A DNA stretch of 14,667 nucleotides. Origin: CALMEH01 sp964548225. Its GTDB lineage: Bacteria > Acidobacteriota > Blastocatellia > Pyrinomonadales > Pyrinomonadaceae. Positions 7,658 to 13,920 of the stretch are shown one piece after another (the first letter of the stretch is position 1; every line of letters begins with the position of its first letter). The stretch covers positions 1 through 14,667 of the forward strand of contig CAZJQP010000111.1 of assembly GCA_964548225.1 (NCBI GenBank), read 5' to 3'. A program made the position numbers and the translations under genes. The notes under the pieces were generated by a model, which did no database searches, had not been told where the DNA came from, and saw nothing but the letters and a program-made list of their open reading frames with translations.

Positions 7658-8650
7658 ATGGCGAACGAAATAAAATCAAGCGAAATCACGCCCGAAAGTC
7701 TTTACTTGAATCGGCGCAATTTTATCCGCGCCGCGCTTTTCGGTGGAACAACCGTTGCCACGGGTTTGACTTACAGATTTTTCAATGAACCGCCTCCGAA
7801 GGAAATTGTTACGACAGAAATTCAAAATATCAGAAAATCTGCGAACGCGCCGATTGAAGATAAATTAAATTCGTTTGAAGAAATCACGAATTACAACAAT
7901 TATTACGAATTTTCGACAAGCAAAACCGGAGTCGCCCGCGCCGCGCAAGATTTTGTAACGCGTCCTTGGACGGTCGAAGTCGGCGGACTGGTGCAAAAAC
8001 CGAAAGTTTTCGACATCGAAGATTTGCTCAAATTTGACCAAGAAGAAAGAATTTACCGTTTTCGATGTGTCGAAGGTTGGTCAATGGTCATTCCTTGGGT
8101 CGGTTTTCCTTTGAAAAAAATTCTTGATGCGGTCGAACCGCTCGGAAAAGCGAAATATGTCGCTTTCAAAACATTTTACGACGGCGGAAGTTCAAAAAAT
8201 CCTGATGTCCGATTGCCTTCGGGCAGAAACGGAATGCAATCAAGTTTTTCCGCCGGAATTGATTTGCCTTACGTCGAAGGTTTGCGCCTTGACGAAGCAA
8301 ATCATCCTCTAACTATTTTAGCAACAGGACTTTATGGCAAACAGATGCCGAATCAAAACGGCGCACCGATTCGCTTGATTGTGCCTTGGAAATATGGTTT
8401 CAAAAGCATCAAATCGGTTGTAAAAATCACTCTGACCGAAGACGAACCGCCGACAACTTGGAACATCGCCGCCCCGAAAGAATACGGTTTTTTTTCAAAC
8501 ATCAATCCAAACGTCGCGCACCCACGCTGGTCGCAAGCCACCGAAAGACGCATCGGCGAACTCAGTTCACGCGAAACTTTGATGTTCAACGGCTATGCGA
8601 ACGAGGTTGAAAGTCTTTACACCGGAATGGATTTGAAGAAATATTTTTAA
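7658..8650 (+). CDS. msrP: MsrP: periplasmic protein-methionine-sulfoxide reductase, molybdopterin subunit
   Basis: A 330-residue protein of the MsrP (formerly YedY) branch of the sulfite-oxidase fold. It reduces methionine sulfoxide in envelope proteins using a Mo-molybdopterin cofactor. A twin-arginine motif (RRNF, residues 19-22) followed by a weakly hydrophobic stretch indicates Tat export with the cofactor already bound. Cys137, in YRFRCVEGWSMVIPW, is the expected molybdenum thiolate ligand. The C-terminal block GLYGKQMPNQNGAPIRL plus WKYGFKSIKS is highly typical of MsrP. Length is normal for the family. The stop codon overlaps the msrQ start by one base (TAATG), indicating translational coupling. 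The gene diverges from the kinase operon, and a regulatory link is possible but not shown by sequence. Confidence 0.96.
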   Translation: MANEIKSSEITPESLYLNRRNFIRAALFGGTTVATGLTYRFFNEPPPKEIVTTEIQNIRKSANAPIEDKLNSFEEITNYNNYYEFSTSKTGVARAAQDFVTRPWTVEVGGLVQKPKVFDIEDLLKFDQEERIYRFRCVEGWSMVIPWVGFPLKKILDAVEPLGKAKYVAFKTFYDGGSSKNPDVRLPSGRNGMQSSFSAGIDLPYVEGLRLDEANHPLTILATGLYGKQMPNQNGAPIRLIVPWKYGFKSIKSVVKITLTEDEPPTTWNIAAPKEYGFFSNINPNVAHPRWSQATERRIGELSSRETLMFNGYANEVESLYTGMDLKKYF

Positions 8651-9270
8651 TGAATGACGTAAAATTTAATAAAATCTTACTTTTCACAAACGCGCTCGTG
8701 CCGCTTGCGTTACTCGTTTTCGATGCTTGGCGTGGAAATTTGGGCGCGAATCCGATTGAGTTTTTTCTTCGGACAACGGGCGTTTTGACTTTGATTTTTT
8801 TGGTTGTTGGCTTGGCAATTACGCCTATGCGGAAGATTTTCGGTTGGAATAATTTGATAAAATTTCGCCGGATGATCGGGCTTTACGCTTTTTTTTATGC
8901 TTTTTTGCATCTTGTAACTTACAGCATTTTTGATAAAAGTTTTGATTTATCGGCGATCGCGTCCGATGTTTGGCAGCGTCCGTTTATTGCACTCGGGATG
9001 TTGGCGTTTTTTCTTTTAATTCCGCTTGCGATAACTTCGACAAACGGAATGATAAAACGGCTCGGCGGAAAAAATTGGTCGAAACTTCATAAATTATCTT
9101 ATTTAATTGCGATTTTGGGCGTGGTTCATTTTTGGATGATTGTAAAATCCGATTTGAAATATCCGTTTTTGTTTGCAGCCGTTTTAACCGTTTTGCTTGG
9201 TTATCGAATTTACGATTTTTACGGAAAAAAAACACAAAAAAACACGAAAGAAAAAACTATCACTTCGTGA
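8650..9270 (+). CDS. msrQ: MsrQ: haem-binding membrane subunit of the MsrPQ system
   Basis: A 206-residue integral membrane protein of the MsrQ (formerly YedZ)/ferric-reductase-like family. It passes electrons from the quinone pool or a flavin reductase to periplasmic MsrP. About five to six hydrophobic helices are visible, for example around residues 9-24, 43-58, 76-93, 111-129, 149-165 and 171-186. Likely haem-ligand histidines are His87 (RRMIGLYAFFYAFLH), His147 (WSKLHKLSY) and His160 (GVVHFW). The C-terminus is a short Lys/Thr-rich tail. The start overlaps the msrP stop codon by one base, the classical msrPQ arrangement. The gene ends only 15 bp from the converging ATPase gene, with no obvious terminator between them. 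Confidence 0.95.
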   Translation: MNDVKFNKILLFTNALVPLALLVFDAWRGNLGANPIEFFLRTTGVLTLIFLVVGLAITPMRKIFGWNNLIKFRRMIGLYAFFYAFLHLVTYSIFDKSFDLSAIASDVWQRPFIALGMLAFFLLIPLAITSTNGMIKRLGGKNWSKLHKLSYLIAILGVVHFWMIVKSDLKYPFLFAAVLTVLLGYRIYDFYGKKTQKNTKEKTITS

Positions 9271-9277
9271 AGCCGAC

Positions 9278-9296
9278 AATTAAATTTATCGTTTTT
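9278..9296 (+). repeat. 19-bp direct repeat, copy 1
   Basis: AATTAAATTTATCGTTTTT occurs here and again, identically, at 10342-10360. This copy overlaps the 3' end of the DnaC-like gene and the 15-bp msrQ-ATPase gap. The two copies bracket the whole ATPase gene. Confidence 0.6.
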
Positions 9297-10098
9297 GATT
9301 TTTGTTGATTTGTTCAAAATTGCGACGGTAATCTTCGCCGTCAATCAAAACGGTTTTGCACATTTCGTAAAGGCGCGAACGCAGACGAACACCGATTCTG
9401 TCTTGCAAAGTTTCTTCTTTATCGGTTCGTCTGTCGAGATAATTGGTCGTAAAAATCGTCAATTTTTTATCGTTGTAGCGCGTGTTGATGATGTTTGTCA
9501 TCGTATCGCGCACCCATTCGGTCGGTTTTGAAGCGGCAAGTTCGTCTAAAACTAAAATTTCCGCATCAAAAATCGGCGCGAGAACACTGAATTCCGAAGT
9601 TTGCGTCTGCGTGTTGTAAGAATTTTGAATTTCCTTCAAAAGCGAACCCGATTCATAAAAAACGCAATTAAAACCGCGCTTGGTTAATTCTTTCAAAACC
9701 GCCACAGACAGATGAGTTTTGCCGACACCGCAATTTCCCATCAGCAAAATTCCCTGCCCGTCATAATCAGGGTGATAAGCAGAAGCCAATTTGCGAGTCA
9801 GCCAAACGGCGTTTCTTTGAGATTCGTTTTGCGGAATGTAATTTTCAAAGTCGCATTTCGTATAGCGTTTTGGAATGCGGGCTTTATCAAACTGATTGGT
9901 TTGTGTTTTTTGTTTGCGGCATTCGCACGGTCGCGCACCTTTGCCCGGCACGACTTCCATTCCTGCGCCGTAGCATTTTTGACAAACTTCTATATCCTCA
10001 TCCGGCTCGAAATCCGCGAAAAAATCTTGTTCGGGAACATCGGACAACGGCTGCGGCACAGCATAAAGAGAATGAATTTTAGCTGTTTCTTGTGGCAT
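9286..10098 (-). CDS. DnaC/DnaI-like AAA+ ATPase with N-terminal zinc knuckle
   Basis: A 270-residue ATPase of the DnaC/DnaI/IstB class. The N-terminal region has a four-cysteine metal-binding site (Cys39, Cys42, Cys58, Cys60), like the zinc-binding N-domain of helicase loaders. The AAA+ core has Walker A GNCGVGKTH (121-129), Walker B ILVLDE (181-186), a sensor-1 TIFTTNY (214-220) and an Arg-rich box (RIGVRLRSRLYEM, 234-246). The most likely role is loading the replicative DnaB-type helicase onto DNA at origins or stalled forks; assisting a transposase (IstB-like) is the alternative. No transposase, primosome or phage gene lies beside it, so it reads as a stand-alone chromosomal gene. The ATG at 10098 has only a weak Shine-Dalgarno. 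It converges on msrQ. Confidence 0.88.
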   Translation of the reverse strand: MPQETAKIHSLYAVPQPLSDVPEQDFFADFEPDEDIEVCQKCYGAGMEVVPGKGARPCECRKQKTQTNQFDKARIPKRYTKCDFENYIPQNESQRNAVWLTRKLASAYHPDYDGQGILLMGNCGVGKTHLSVAVLKELTKRGFNCVFYESGSLLKEIQNSYNTQTQTSEFSVLAPIFDAEILVLDELAASKPTEWVRDTMTNIINTRYNDKKLTIFTTNYLDRRTDKEETLQDRIGVRLRSRLYEMCKTVLIDGEDYRRNFEQINKNQKR

Positions 10099-10341
10099 CT
10101 AATCCGTTAAAATACTACTTGATTTTACTTTATTAATCTTGAAAAATACGAGTGAACTTTCAGACAAACTTCTTAAAGCATTTTGGATTATAGCATCGAA
10201 TTTTCAGATTTCAAGTTTTAATCGGCTTTTAAAAACTCAGTAAAAATCGGGCTTTCACGAACTTTAAAAACCGTAAAAAGATGAAATTACTGAAAACACA
10301 GGACTTAAAATTTCAGGGAAATTTAACATTCTGCAAAAAAA

Positions 10342-10360
10342 AATTAAATTTATCGTTTTT
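10342..10360 (+). repeat. 19-bp direct repeat, copy 2
   Basis: An exact match to the sequence at 9278-9296, in the same orientation and 1064 bp downstream. Flanking bases do not match beyond the 19-mer. Confidence 0.6.
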
Positions 10361-10392
10361 CTCACTTTTATCGTATGCTATATTATCTAATT

Positions 10393-10478
10393 CGATTTTT
10401 GATTTTTGATCTTTGACCTTTGATTTTTGTTTTCGGATTTGCCGAAGATCAAAGATCAAAAGTCGAAAATCAAAGATC
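10393..10478. repeat. Imperfect inverted repeat of TTTGATC-like units upstream of the cREC gene
   Basis: The left half repeats GATTTTTGATCTTTGA-like units ending in TTTTCGG. The right half starts CCGAAGATCAAAGATCAAAA and continues with the complementary pattern to about 10478. The arms, about 30 nt each, pair with several mismatches and one indel around a 5-nt centre (atttg). It ends 10 nt before the ATG at 10489, so it would form a hairpin in the 5' leader if transcription starts upstream. Confidence 0.5.
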
Positions 10479-10488
10479 ATCATAATTT

Positions 10489-10947
10489 ATGAGTATTTTA
10501 CGCAGTTTGATGATAAAACTCGGTTTGGCGGATTTGAGCGCGGGACGCACACCGATAACCGTTTTCGTGTTGGACGATGACCATCGCCGACACCGTTGGT
10601 TTAAGAAACGCTTTACGGGCGATGAAATTGATCTTGCCGAAACGGTTGAAGAAGCGAAGGAATATTTAACGCAAAATTCCTATGACGCGATTTTTCTTGA
10701 CCACGATCTTTTGCCCGAACATTATGAAACCAACGATCATAACGATTATTCGCGCACAGGTTATGCCATCGCCGAATTTTTGAACGAAAACCCGAAACTC
10801 CAACGCGCCGCCACCATCGTCGTCCACACGCGCAACGCCGATGCCGCGATTAAAATGGTGCAAAAAATCCGCGATTCCGGCAGAAGCTGTGAATACGTCG
10901 CTTTTCCGATGCTCGACTTAAAAATTAAGAACTATTGGAAACGCTAG
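10489..10947 (+). CDS. Receiver-like protein of the cyclic-phosphate-processing (cREC) type
   Basis: A 152-residue cytoplasmic protein, essentially a single receiver-like domain at residues 23-145. Visible signatures are the acidic cluster VFVLDDDHRRHRWF (Asp29-Asp31), the phosphoacceptor-position strand AIFLDHDL (Asp71, Asp73), a GY-IAEFLNEN helix, and VHTRN (112-116). Ordinary response regulators have LxxDxxMP and a C-terminal Lys. This LDDDxxR / LDHDL / VHxxN pattern instead fits the cREC group, which has been proposed to process cyclic phosphates and is often tied to nucleotide-signalling or conflict systems. No histidine kinase, output domain or cyclase is next to it, so its partner is unknown. 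The gene ends directly against the palindrome at 10948-11034 and converges on the S41 peptidase. Confidence 0.75.
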   Translation: MSILRSLMIKLGLADLSAGRTPITVFVLDDDHRRHRWFKKRFTGDEIDLAETVEEAKEYLTQNSYDAIFLDHDLLPEHYETNDHNDYSRTGYAIAEFLNENPKLQRAATIVVHTRNADAAIKMVQKIRDSGRSCEYVAFPMLDLKIKNYWKR

Positions 10948-11034
10948 AAAGTTTAAAGGTGAAAATGTGAAAATGTGAAAAAGTTAATTAATCCAACTCA
11001 ATCAACTTTTTCACATTTTCACTTTTTGGCTTTT
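10948..11034. repeat. Stop-to-stop AT-rich palindrome A between convergent genes
   Basis: Perfect 19-bp arms, GTGAAAATGTGAAAAAGTT at 10967-10985 and its complement at 11004-11022, enclose an 18-nt loop. Outside the arms the pairing continues imperfectly. The left arm carries an extra TGTGAAAA unit and the right arm has a TGGC change relative to the related palindrome at 13827-13920. It spans exactly from the cREC stop codon to the S41 peptidase stop codon. It may serve as a bidirectional terminator for both genes. Confidence 0.85.
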
Positions 11035-12138
11035 TCACTTTTTAGCTTTCATTTCGTCCAATTCTTTTTGATTTTGGTCAATCAAAAATTTCAGATTCTT
11101 TTTCAAATTTTCGTCTTTCGTCGCGTTGAAAGATTTGTTCAAAGCCAACAAATAAGCGGTTTTCAAGGCTTGGTCTTTCGGAACGGCGACATCGGGCAAA
11201 ACGCCTGTGCCTTCCCAATTCGTTTTCGTGATCGGGTTAATTGCACGTCCGACAGGAATGAAAACGCCGAAATGGTCGTTGATACGAAAAACACCACCCG
11301 GATTTGCGCCGCCGCCGGTTGTTTCGCCGACAATCGTTGCACGTTTCAAAACTTTCAGATTATTCGCAAATTCTTCCGCGCCCGAAAAAGTGCGGTTGCT
11401 CGTCAAAACATAAACGTCTTTGTCGCCGTATTTTTTGCCCAAAACATTCGGTTTTGTCCAAAATTCTTCCGTCCGATTGCCGTCCCGGAAAAATAAATTG
11501 TTCAAATGCACAGGTTTATCGCCGAAAAGATACGAGCAAATCAACGCCACCATTTCGGGATCGCCGCCGCCGTTGTTCCGCAAATCGAAGATCAAAGCAT
11601 CAGTTCCATTAACAAAAGTCATCGCCGCCGCAACGGTTTCCGCACCCAATTCGGGACCGAAAAAGCCACGCAAATCAATATAGCCGATATTGCCTTGCAG
11701 ACGCTCGACTTTTTCAAATCCGTAATTGATTCGCTTCAGATAATTGCGATAATCGGCTTCTTCTTGCTCGGTTGGCTTCTCGCGTTTTTCGCGCACCGGA
11801 ATTTTTTCAAATGAATAGCGAACGCGCAAATGCTTGTCTTTGCTGATTGATTGCAAATCTGCCGTCAATTTTACGGCAAATTGTTTTGCGCTCGTGATAT
11901 TGTCGTATTCCTTATTTTTCAAACGATTGCGAACATCTTCCTCCATTTTTTTTGCGACATCGGCAAAAACGTAGGAATCGTTCAAATTTTGCAAAATCGT
12001 GTCTATGACTTCCGTGCGAGTTTTCGCATCAATCGTCATATCTTCTTGCTCGTTTTGCGCGACGATGACGATGTTTCCAATCGTAATAATAATGCCTATG
12101 GCAACGATTGAAATAAAAAGGGACATATATTTTTTCAT
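11035..12138 (-). CDS. Secreted S41-family peptidase
   Basis: A 367-residue exported serine peptidase of the S41 (C-terminal-processing/tricorn-like) family. Residues 1-28 are a signal peptide ending VIVAQN. Residues 40-135 are a helical N-terminal domain like that of IRBP/tricorn-type members. The catalytic region contains ALIFDLRNNGGGD (181-193), nucleophile Ser252 in TSNRTFSGAEEFA, and GETTGGGANPGG (271-282). His103 (KDKH) and Glu272 (GET) are the likely partners of a Ser-His-Glu arrangement, with no PDZ domain recognised. It probably degrades peptides or processes proteins in the periplasm. A Lys-rich helix ends the protein. The Shine-Dalgarno AGGAGT at 12150-12145 lies in the 22-nt gap after tetR, so tetR and this gene form one operon. 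Its signal peptide strongly resembles that of the repeat protein at 12926. Confidence 0.92.
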   Translation of the reverse strand: MKKYMSLFISIVAIGIIITIGNIVIVAQNEQEDMTIDAKTRTEVIDTILQNLNDSYVFADVAKKMEEDVRNRLKNKEYDNITSAKQFAVKLTADLQSISKDKHLRVRYSFEKIPVREKREKPTEQEEADYRNYLKRINYGFEKVERLQGNIGYIDLRGFFGPELGAETVAAAMTFVNGTDALIFDLRNNGGGDPEMVALICSYLFGDKPVHLNNLFFRDGNRTEEFWTKPNVLGKKYGDKDVYVLTSNRTFSGAEEFANNLKVLKRATIVGETTGGGANPGGVFRINDHFGVFIPVGRAINPITKTNWEGTGVLPDVAVPKDQALKTAYLLALNKSFNATKDENLKKNLKFLIDQNQKELDEMKAKK

Positions 12139-12144
12139 ATAATT

Positions 12145-12150
12145 ACTCCT
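12145..12150 (-). promoter_or_regulatory. Ribosome binding site of the S41 peptidase gene
   Basis: The minus strand reads AGGAGT six bases before the ATG at 12138. It sits inside the 22-nt gap following the tetR stop codon, which supports the chosen start and an operon with tetR. Confidence 0.75.
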
Positions 12151-12160
12151 AAAATTACTG

Positions 12161-12760
12161 TTATTTATTGCGGGAAATTAAACCTTTCAAAAGCAAATCA
12201 GCCAAACGCTGCGTTTTTTCCTCGATTTCGCCGCGTTCGCCGAGTTCCTGCGTAGTCAAACTAAACGGCAGAAGTGAGTTTGTCGCCAAAAGCAGAGTTT
12301 CTGCTGTTTTGAGCGCATCGTCTGTTTCAAAAACTTCTGCGGTTTCTATCACTGAAGCAAAAATTTGCGCTTCTTCGGCAAAATAATTTTCGCGTCTTGC
12401 CAAAAGACTCGGACGAATTGCCGCGAGCAAATCATTCAGACTTTGCGTGTAGTGCTGAACGCTGTCAAACCGAAATAAAACGCGCATTACGAGCATTTTT
12501 CGCAAACGCTCTTCGGCAGAAATTTCGAGCGACGCGATTTTTCTTAATTCGCTTTTCAAACGCTCGATAATTCGGTCAATGTGCGATAAAACAACTTCTT
12601 CCTTGCTCCGAAAATGCAAATAAATACTGCCTTTTCCGATGCCGACTGCCGCCGCCAAATCATCAACCGTCATTTTTTTATAACCGTTGCGTGATAAAAA
12701 CTCGTCCGTTGCATCTAAAATTGCTTCTCTAACTTCGCGTGTCGAAACCGCATTTCTCAT
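12161..12760 (-). CDS. TetR/AcrR-family transcriptional regulator
   Basis: A 199-residue regulator from the ATG at 12760. Residues about 7-55 form the TetR helix-turn-helix: TREVREAILDATDEFLSRNGYKK, then MTVDDLAAAVGIGKGSIYLHFRSKEEV, where the IGKGSIYLHFRSKE recognition region is a textbook match. The remainder is an all-helical ligand-binding/dimerisation domain whose ligand cannot be told from sequence. An upstream ATG (12802) or TTG (12832) could extend it, but the added residues look unlike a TetR N-terminus. It heads an operon with the S41 peptidase and diverges from the secreted repeat protein. It probably represses its own operon and possibly the divergent gene, as many divergently placed TetR proteins do. 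A 9-bp inverted repeat at 12831-12855 is a candidate operator. Confidence 0.92.
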   Translation of the reverse strand: MRNAVSTREVREAILDATDEFLSRNGYKKMTVDDLAAAVGIGKGSIYLHFRSKEEVVLSHIDRIIERLKSELRKIASLEISAEERLRKMLVMRVLFRFDSVQHYTQSLNDLLAAIRPSLLARRENYFAEEAQIFASVIETAEVFETDDALKTAETLLLATNSLLPFSLTTQELGERGEIEEKTQRLADLLLKGLISRNK

Positions 12761-12830
12761 ATAACATCGAGTTTTGACCAAATTACGATTCGAGTCAAAC
12801 ATAGAAACGTAGATTTTACGAATTAGTTTC

Positions 12831-12855
12831 AAAAAGTTTCAACTCAAAACTTTTT
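12831..12855. promoter_or_regulatory. Candidate TetR operator (9-bp inverted repeat)
   Basis: AAAAAGTTT (12831-12839) and AAACTTTTT (12847-12855) are perfect inverted arms separated by 7 nt. The site lies between tetR and the divergent repeat-protein gene, just upstream of the latter's predicted -35 box. Position and symmetry fit a TetR dimer site, but AT-rich symmetry can arise by chance. Confidence 0.35.
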
Positions 12856-12866
12856 TGTCACAAACT

Positions 12867-12895
12867 TTGGCGCGTTGGTGTTTTCCTATTGTAAT
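12867..12895 (+). promoter_or_regulatory. Candidate sigma-70-like promoter of the 29-residue-repeat protein gene
   Basis: TTGGCG at 12867-12872 (-35-like, four of six consensus bases) and TGTAAT at 12890-12895 (-10-like, five of six) are separated by 17 bp. The -10 ends 30 bp before the ATG at 12926. Confidence 0.4.
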
Positions 12896-12913
12896 TCATA
12901 CAAAAATTCAAAA

Positions 12914-12920
12914 TCAGGAG
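12914..12920 (+). promoter_or_regulatory. Ribosome binding site deciding the start of the repeat-protein gene
   Basis: TCAGGAG ends five bases before the ATG at 12926. This favours that start over an upstream in-frame TTG at 12875, which would place 17 polar residues ahead of the signal peptide. Confidence 0.75.
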
Positions 12921-12925
12921 CTTTT

Positions 12926-13828
12926 ATGTCAAAAAATATTCAAATTTTATTCAAACTTACGTTCGCTTTTATCGTTATCGTCATTGGAAATTACGTCATT
13001 GTCGCGCAAAATGTCGTAACTGGAAACTGGAACGCTGAACTGAAAACAGATTCGGCAGAGCAAATTCAGCTTTCGTTTTCGCGCAAATCAGAGAATGACC
13101 GCAACCGTTCAGGTTCAAGTTTCGATTTGAAAGATTTGCAAGGCTTATCTTTGAGCGAAATCAACAGTTCGGGTTCGAGCGTCAGATTTTCAATCTTGCG
13201 CGAAGCCGGAAACATCGAATGCGAAGGCAAATTTACGAATGGCAAAGGCAACGGAACTTTTCGTTTTACGCCGAGCAAAACCTACATCGAAGCAATGAAA
13301 TCGCGCGGCTTTGACTTTTTGGAAAAGAATTCAAAAGACGAATCGAATGTCGAAGACCGGCTTTTCGCCGCCGCAATGTTGAATGTAACAACTGCGCTGG
13401 CAGACGATTTGCTTTCGGCGGATTTCGGTAAATTGGACATCGGCGACCTTTTCAAAGCCGCGATTTTCAAGATTGACGGTAAATTTGCCCGCGAGATGAA
13501 AGCGAGCGGTTTTCAAAATTTGACGTTTGATGATTTGGTCAAAGCGCGGATTTTCAAAATTGACGCGGAATTCGTGCGCCACGTCGCGCAGATGGGTTTT
13601 CAAAACGAACCTTTCGAGATGCTCGTGAAAATGCGTATCTTCAAAATCACGCCTGAATTCATCATCGAAATCCGCAACGAAGGTTTCGATAATCTCGACA
13701 TCGAAGATTTGGTAAAAATGCGAATCTTCAACATCAACGCAGAATTCATCCGCGAAGCCCGCGCCGAAGGTGTGCCGATGAACGTCGAAAAATTAGTGCA
13801 GAAAAAAATCGGTGTTTATCGTAAGTAA
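12926..13828 (+). CDS. Secreted protein with four tandem 29-residue repeats
   Basis: A 300-residue exported protein with no family I can name with certainty. Residues 1-28 are a signal peptide (LTFAFIVIVIGNYVIVAQN). Residues 30-120 look like a beta-rich domain with GNWNAEL at its start and alternating SVRFSILREAGNIECEGKF-type strands. From residue 173 there are four consecutive units of 29, 29, 29 and 28 residues, then a truncated fifth. The consensus is roughly E/D-DLVKxRIFKIxxEFIREMRxxGFxNLxI, each predicted as two short helices. Similar REM-x-GF/DLV-repeats occur, to my knowledge, at the C-termini of some BlaR1/M56-type and secreted proteins of Acidobacteriota. That suggests a protein-binding solenoid, but the function is unknown. 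It diverges from tetR-S41 and shares its signal-peptide style with the S41 peptidase. The stop codon abuts the palindrome at 13827. Confidence 0.85.
   Translation: MSKNIQILFKLTFAFIVIVIGNYVIVAQNVVTGNWNAELKTDSAEQIQLSFSRKSENDRNRSGSSFDLKDLQGLSLSEINSSGSSVRFSILREAGNIECEGKFTNGKGNGTFRFTPSKTYIEAMKSRGFDFLEKNSKDESNVEDRLFAAAMLNVTTALADDLLSADFGKLDIGDLFKAAIFKIDGKFAREMKASGFQNLTFDDLVKARIFKIDAEFVRHVAQMGFQNEPFEMLVKMRIFKITPEFIIEIRNEGFDNLDIEDLVKMRIFNINAEFIREARAEGVPMNVEKLVQKKIGVYRK
13442..13825 (+). repeat. Coding tandem repeats of about 87 bp (29 residues)
   Basis: Repeat starts fall at residues 173, 202, 231 and 260 of the protein, with a partial unit from 288. The unit boundaries are G/D/E-D-L-(F/V)-K. Units differ at many positions, so this is an old duplication rather than a recent slippage product. 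Confidence 0.8.
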
Positions 13829-13920
13829 AGTGAAAAAGTTTAAAAGTGAAAATGTGAAAAAGTTTTTGGGCAAAGTCCGCAAAACTTTTTCACATTTTCA
13901 CTTTTAAACTTTTTCACTTT
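13827..13920. repeat. Stop-to-stop palindrome B: perfect 40-bp inverted repeat
   Basis: The 40-nt left arm (13827-13866) is the exact reverse complement of the right arm (13881-13920). The loop is TGGGCAAAGTCCGC, inside which GGGC-AAA-GTCC can pair further. The arms contain the GTGAAAATGTGAAAAAGTT core shared with palindrome A. The element starts inside the TAA of the repeat-protein gene and ends one base before the stop codon of the converging YceH gene, so it is the entire intergenic region. A bidirectional terminator role is likely. Confidence 0.93.

Larger units (their letters stand above)
10099..10488. other. 390-bp gene-free divergent intergenic region
   Basis: This AT-rich spacer lies between the divergent ATPase and cREC genes. 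It contains the second copy of the 19-bp direct repeat (10342-10360). An imperfect inverted repeat built from TTTGATC-like units lies at about 10393-10478. No ORF with coding character, tRNA or known riboswitch can be supported. Promoters for both flanking genes must lie here, but I cannot place them with confidence. Confidence 0.6.

Noticed and set aside
9286..10098. IstB of an IS21-type insertion sequence
   Set aside because: There is no IstA transposase or terminal inverted repeat beside it, and the N-terminal four-Cys knuckle fits a DnaC/DnaI-type loader better.
12761..12832. Longer TetR starts (ATG at 12802, TTG at 12832)
   Set aside because: They add residues unlike a TetR N-terminus, have no Shine-Dalgarno, and would run into the candidate operator.
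10948..13920. CRISPR array suggested by recurring GTGAAAATGTGAAAAAGTT
   Set aside because: There are only two separate palindromic loci, each between convergent genes, with no regularly spaced direct repeats and no cas genes.
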